Shown here piece after piece: positions 4,076-7,808 of a DNA stretch of 7,808 nt. Position 1 is the stretch's first letter; each line of letters begins with the position of its first letter. The stretch is from positions 1 through 7,808 of the forward strand of contig CASBQJ010000352.1 in the NCBI GenBank assembly GCA_949127705.1, in the 5' to 3' direction. A program made the translations under genes and the position numbers. Origin of the DNA: Synechococcales cyanobacterium PMM_0085 (lineage in GTDB: Bacteria > Cyanobacteriota > Cyanobacteriia > Elainellales > Elainellaceae). The notes beneath the pieces are model-generated. The model saw nothing but the letters and a program-made list of their open reading frames with translations. It searched no databases and had not been told where the DNA came from.

Positions 4076-6751
4076 CTACTTTGTCATCATGGTATGAACG
4101 CCATCCCAGGTTTCAGGTGGCGGAGTGAGGAGGTATTCTTGCGATCGCTGTAGGTGGACGGTGACGGCGCGATCGCTTGGGCGTAGCTGTTGTGCTGATT
4201 GGAAGTGGCGCAGGGCTTGGGAAAAATTCATGCTGGAATAGGCGGCGCGACCTGCCGCATAGAGTTCCAGAAATTCGTAAGTTTTGGGTTCAAGTGAATC
4301 GCGGCGATCGCCAATTAATTCATAAATATTGATGGGTCGGCTTTTTCCCTTGACTCGAATGCAGTCGAGTTCGCGCACCCATACCTGCTCCTGGCATAGG
4401 TTGTAGGTGAATTCGCTCAAAATGATATCACAGCCATACTCCTTCGTCACACCCTCTAACCGCGAACTAATATCGACCCCATTGCCAATCACCGTGTAGT
4501 CCATGCGCTTTTGGGAACCGATATTGCCCGACACAACTGCACCGGAACTGATACCAATCCCAATCCGGATGGTGGGTTGAGAAGAGATAAGGCGGCGATC
4601 GTTAAATTCTGCTAGCCGTCGCCGCATGTCTAAGGCTGACTGCACCGACATCCAGGCATGGTTTTCTAGCGGCAAAGGTGCCCCAAAAACTGCCATTAGG
4701 GCATCCCCGATGAACTTGTCTAGCGTGCCCTCAAAATTAAACACCGCTTCGACCATGGTTTCGAAATAGTCGTTGAGTAGTGACACCACGTCCGCCGCTT
4801 CCATCTTCTCAGTGAGCGCCGTGTAGCCGCGAATGTCGGAGAACAAAATGGTTACATCTTTGCGTTCGCCCACCATCAGCGCATCGTCACCTAGCGCCAT
4901 GACTCGCTCTGCTACACCCGGAGTCATATAGCGATACATGGTCGCTTTCATCCGTTTTTCTTGACTAATGTCTTCTAAAACGACCAACCCGCCCCGCACC
5001 GTTCCTTCAGGATTAGTCAGTGGGTTAACCGTCAGATTGATACTGCGTTCAATGTCGCGAATTTGGGCTAAATGGGAAGCAGGGGCGGCAGAAGCGGCAG
5101 CAGGAACGAGTAGCGTCAACGGCTCAGCAGCATCTTCGAGGTCACGTTTATACCAGGATAGGTACAGACTAGGATTGTGGCGATCGCGAATTAGCAAAAT
5201 CCGAATTAGATCTTTCGAACCAGGGTGCTGAGCCTCTAAGCCAGAATTTGGCAACCGCTCTTCCTCATTGTGTCGATGCGCTGGCCGAGCTAACAGTTCA
5301 GCCTCAGAACCTTCCCAAATGGCCACCGTCAAACTTTGCTCAGGCACATAATGGCGCGCGCCTGTTTTCAAACTATCTTCTAATCGCATCCGCAGATTTT
5401 CGATCGGGATCACCTCCCACACCAGCTGCCCAACCAGGTTTTGGCTCCACAGCTGCTGTTGCACCGTATCGTCACGGCTGAATGAACACCCCAAAAGCTG
5501 TAGCGCCGCATCGTTGATTGTGACGATTTTGCCCTGCAAATCGGTCGAGATTACCGCATCGGAAAGACTTTGCAAAATATCTTTCTGATACTGTTTTTCT
5601 AATAAAACCCGCTCGAATAGTTGAGCATTTTCTAGGGCAATGCCGGCCTGAATATTAAATGCCCGCATAAACTCTTCATCAGAATTGTTGAAGCCCCCCT
5701 GATATTTATTGATTAGCTGGGTGACGCCGATCAGCTTTTCTTCGGAGTTGTAAACTGGCATACAAAGAATGGTGCGGGTGCGGTAGCCCGTGAGATTATC
5801 GGTGGTGGGATCAAACCGAGGGTCGTCGTAGGCATTGGGAATATTGACCACTTGTCCGGTAGACGCCACAAACCCCGCAATCCCTCGATTCATAGCAAAG
5901 CGAATTTCTATGATGGTCTTGTCGTCTGCTTTAGTCACTTTCGACCACAGTTCACCCTGGTCGCGATCGAGCAAAAATAGAGTGCTGCGGTCGGCCTGCA
6001 TCAGGTTGCGGGCTTCCTCCATCACAGCTTGGAGGGTTTTTTCTAAATCTAGGCTTTGAGCCAAACAGGCCGTTGCTTTAAGCAAGGCCACTGCGCCGCG
6101 CTGGTTGCGCGCTGCAATATAGAAGGAGTTACAGCTTTCTAAAATGATGCCCATTGAGGCAGCAAAATTGCGAAACTTCGCCTCATCTTGGGCATCGAAG
6201 GGCATTTCACCTTGCTTATTCAACAATTGCGCCACGGCTACTACCTGCTGCCGCGTATCAAAAATGGGCATGCAGAGGATATTGCGCGTCACATAGCCCG
6301 TTTGGCGATCGATCTCGGGGTTAAACAAGTTGTTGGCATAGGCGTCGGGAATGTTGAGGCTGGCTCCCGTGGTAGCCACATGACCCGCGATCCCGCCATT
6401 GAGCGGCAGGCGCAGTTCGTCCAGTTGGCGATCGCTCTGCCCTTGAGCCACCTTAGACCACAGCATTTCGCGTTCCTCATCCACCAAAAAAATAGTGGTG
6501 CGATCGGCTTGCAAAATCTGACCAATCTTGAGGGTGAAAGCCGCTAATAGCTGCTCTAGCATAGTTTCTAGAGCATCGTTATTAATTAGGTCGATGGCCC
6601 GCAGACAGTGGCCAAATTCGTTGGTAATTTGGTCGAGCAGATCAGAAAACTGGTCATCCGGCAGGTCTTTGACCTGAGTGGTTAGGTCACCCTGACGATT
6701 GGCTAACGAAAACAGGGCCAACATGATCCCAGAGGAAGGAGTCTCAGTCAT
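4076..6751 (-). CDS. cyaB: Class III adenylate cyclase, GAF-GAF-PAS-cyclase-TPR (CyaB type)
   Basis: Makes cAMP from ATP; soluble, 891 residues. GAF-A (about 55-210) and GAF-B (about 230-385) each keep the full NKFDE signature (N178 K179 F185 D189 E190; N348 K349 F354 D358 E359), typical of cyclic-nucleotide-binding GAF domains. A PAS domain (about 390-597) is split by about 94 extra residues (476-569). A helical linker leads to the cyclase domain (about 630-815): metal ligands D639 (FSDIRGYT) and D683 (FIGDA), adenine-selecting K679 and T753, transition-state R764. The usual Asn of GD-x-VN is Asp here (D760), and the preceding D is N757. The C-terminal tail (about 820-891) is TPR-like and ends in the WDGV motif seen in relatives. 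ATG 6749-6751 gives MTETPSSGIM; a TTG at 6808 would add 19 unlikely residues. No clear Shine-Dalgarno is visible. In Anabaena CyaB1/CyaB2 the GAF pair binds cAMP and stimulates the enzyme. The symbol reflects architecture, not proven orthology. Confidence 0.92.
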   Translation of the reverse strand: MTETPSSGIMLALFSLANRQGDLTTQVKDLPDDQFSDLLDQITNEFGHCLRAIDLINNDALETMLEQLLAAFTLKIGQILQADRTTIFLVDEEREMLWSKVAQGQSDRQLDELRLPLNGGIAGHVATTGASLNIPDAYANNLFNPEIDRQTGYVTRNILCMPIFDTRQQVVAVAQLLNKQGEMPFDAQDEAKFRNFAASMGIILESCNSFYIAARNQRGAVALLKATACLAQSLDLEKTLQAVMEEARNLMQADRSTLFLLDRDQGELWSKVTKADDKTIIEIRFAMNRGIAGFVASTGQVVNIPNAYDDPRFDPTTDNLTGYRTRTILCMPVYNSEEKLIGVTQLINKYQGGFNNSDEEFMRAFNIQAGIALENAQLFERVLLEKQYQKDILQSLSDAVISTDLQGKIVTINDAALQLLGCSFSRDDTVQQQLWSQNLVGQLVWEVIPIENLRMRLEDSLKTGARHYVPEQSLTVAIWEGSEAELLARPAHRHNEEERLPNSGLEAQHPGSKDLIRILLIRDRHNPSLYLSWYKRDLEDAAEPLTLLVPAAASAAPASHLAQIRDIERSINLTVNPLTNPEGTVRGGLVVLEDISQEKRMKATMYRYMTPGVAERVMALGDDALMVGERKDVTILFSDIRGYTALTEKMEAADVVSLLNDYFETMVEAVFNFEGTLDKFIGDALMAVFGAPLPLENHAWMSVQSALDMRRRLAEFNDRRLISSQPTIRIGIGISSGAVVSGNIGSQKRMDYTVIGNGVDISSRLEGVTKEYGCDIILSEFTYNLCQEQVWVRELDCIRVKGKSRPINIYELIGDRRDSLEPKTYEFLELYAAGRAAYSSMNFSQALRHFQSAQQLRPSDRAVTVHLQRSQEYLLTPPPETWDGVHTMMTK

Positions 6752-6844
6752 GGTGGGGAGAGTTAAAGAAGGATAGGGAAGGCACGTCGCCTGTCTAGAT
6801 CGAGGCAATTTTGGCGGAGGTAGTCTCCCCTGACCCCTCTCAGC
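6752..6844 (-). other. 93-nt gap between glycosyltransferase and cyclase genes
   Basis: The two minus-strand genes are separated by 93 nt with no strong hairpin plus T-run and no recognisable promoter hexamer pair. Read-through from the glycosyltransferase into the cyclase is therefore possible, but the spacing is too wide to call an operon with confidence. Confidence 0.4.
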
Positions 6845-7808
6845 CTAACCGATTGCTCTAGCATATGCGCCATGTAACCGCTTGAGATATTTTTCTGCGG
6901 TAAAGGCTTGAGCTACCTGTTTTCCTGTTTTGGCCAGCTGATCACGCAGGGGGCGATCGCCTAGCATTTTCTCCAACTTACGCTGAATATCAGTGACGTC
7001 GTAGGGGTTTACATAGAGTGCTGCTGGCCCACACACTTCTGGCAAGCACGAGGTGTTGGACGTGATCACCGGGCAGCCCATGGTCATCGCTTCTACGGGC
7101 GGCAGGCCAAACCCTTCATACAAAGACGGAAACACAAAACAGTAGGCTCCTTGATACAAATATCGGAGGCTATCCGCCGGAACATATTCCAGCAGCTTCA
7201 CTTCTCGTTTGGCGTCACGGTCAAACAGGTACGCCATTCTGCCCAGCTCATCTTCGTAAGACCAGGCTTTTTTGCCAACCAGCACTAAGGGCATATCGGT
7301 GTCTAAGGCCGCGTACGCTTCTAGCAGCCGCCCCACATTCTTTTTCGGCTCGATCGCCCCGACAAACAGCAGATAGTTTTGGTAGCTGAGCCGATAGCGC
7401 TGGAGGTAGAGGTCAATTTCGTCAGAACTAGCGCTCAGGGGCTTGATATTCACGGGCTGATAGGTGACCAAAATTTTGTCAGGATCGGCGTCAAAATAGG
7501 TGAGCAGATCGGTTTTGGTATGTTCTGAAACGGCGATCGTAATGGCAGAATCTTTGAGTGAGGAGCGCACCTTGCCATAGAAATCTTTTTTGTTATCGAG
7601 CGTGGTGTAGGGCAACCGCAGTGGAATTAAATCGTGAACAGTGGTAATTTTCTTGGCTCCTGGAATTCGCACCGGCAGCGGAAACGTGGCATGCCAGATA
7701 TCGATTTTTTCGGGAATCGAAATATTAGTCACTCGACCCAGCAAGCTGAACGCCGCATCTGCCACTTTGTAGCACTGAGGCAGATTATAGGACTGAGCAA
7801 TTTGGATA
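6845..7808 (-). CDS. GT4-family glycosyltransferase (MtfB/mannosyltransferase-like), 5'-truncated by the window
   Basis: Retaining GT-B glycosyltransferase that would move a sugar from an NDP-sugar onto a growing surface polysaccharide or lipid-linked glycan at the cytoplasmic side of the membrane. The visible 320 residues hold the late N-terminal domain (HDLIPLR, then VSEHTKTDLL) and the full nucleotide-binding domain: FVGAIEPKKN (hinge and phosphate-binding Lys), LVLVGKKAW, and the EX7E signature EGFGLPPVE inside FPSLYEGFGLPPVEAM (the first Glu codon is 7115-7117). LPEVCGPAALYVNP closes the domain, as in GT4 enzymes of the mannosyltransferase B group. The frame is open to the right edge; a GTG at 7763-7765 is possible but in-frame codons continue upstream, so the true start lies outside. 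There are no membrane segments. Sugar donor and acceptor cannot be told from sequence. It is on the same strand as, and upstream of, the cyclase. Confidence 0.88.
   Translation of the reverse strand, partial: IQIAQSYNLPQCYKVADAAFSLLGRVTNISIPEKIDIWHATFPLPVRIPGAKKITTVHDLIPLRLPYTTLDNKKDFYGKVRSSLKDSAITIAVSEHTKTDLLTYFDADPDKILVTYQPVNIKPLSASSDEIDLYLQRYRLSYQNYLLFVGAIEPKKNVGRLLEAYAALDTDMPLVLVGKKAWSYEDELGRMAYLFDRDAKREVKLLEYVPADSLRYLYQGAYCFVFPSLYEGFGLPPVEAMTMGCPVITSNTSCLPEVCGPAALYVNPYDVTDIQRKLEKMLGDRPLRDQLAKTGKQVAQAFTAEKYLKRLHGAYARAIG

Noticed and set aside
6752..6808. TTG-initiated 19-residue extension of the cyclase
   Set aside because: No ribosome binding site, atypical residues, and an ATG at 6751 gives a sensible start.
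7763..7765. GTG as the start of the glycosyltransferase
   Set aside because: In-frame sense codons continue to the window edge and a GT4 enzyme needs more N-terminal domain, so the start lies outside.
1..7808. CRISPR array, insertion sequence, prophage or integron structures
   Set aside because: No regularly spaced repeats, transposase, integrase or terminal inverted repeats were seen on either strand.

Overview
This window looks like chromosomal DNA from a cyanobacterium. The octamer GCGATCGC (HIP1, the highly iterated palindrome of cyanobacterial genomes) occurs 11 times in 7.8 kb, always inside genes. The gene content agrees: a cyanobacterial/chloroplast-type ClpC, a YRG-repeat protein of the DUF4278 kind that is mainly cyanobacterial, and a GAF-GAF-PAS adenylate cyclase of the Anabaena CyaB type. 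Genus cannot be fixed from this alone; a filamentous or Leptolyngbya-like lineage is a guess.

Layout. Positions 1-653 hold no convincing gene. They contain a CGCTTTC-rich repeat tract, a 100-nt G-poor stretch, a GTA-N8-TAC palindrome and a strongly foldable segment just before the first gene. On the + strand, 654-3206 encodes a full-length ClpC-class Hsp100 unfoldase that differs from the usual housekeeping sequence at several places, so it may be a paralogue. It ends in a very strong intrinsic terminator (18-bp stem). A 329-nt spacer with promoter-like and operator-like elements leads to a small + strand gene (3536-3970) with three YRG repeats. A 24-nt perfect palindrome and a 15-nt imperfect tandem repeat separate it from the convergent minus-strand pair. 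That pair is a class III adenylate cyclase (4076-6751) and, upstream of it on the same strand, a family-4 glycosyltransferase (6845 to beyond the right edge).

How the parts relate. No compact pathway or mobile element is visible. The window reads as two transcription blocks facing each other: protein quality control plus a small unknown protein on the + strand, and cAMP signalling plus cell-surface glycan synthesis on the - strand. The most interesting points are: (i) the cyclase, where the transition-state Asn is Asp and the neighbouring Asp is Asn, and whose PAS domain carries a roughly 94-residue insertion; (ii) the two + strand upstream regions, each with a TATA-like hexamer followed within 3-7 nt by GTA-N8-TAC, the core consensus of the nitrogen regulator NtcA; and (iii) the folded leader of clpC. 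I found no strong evidence for a wholly new system.
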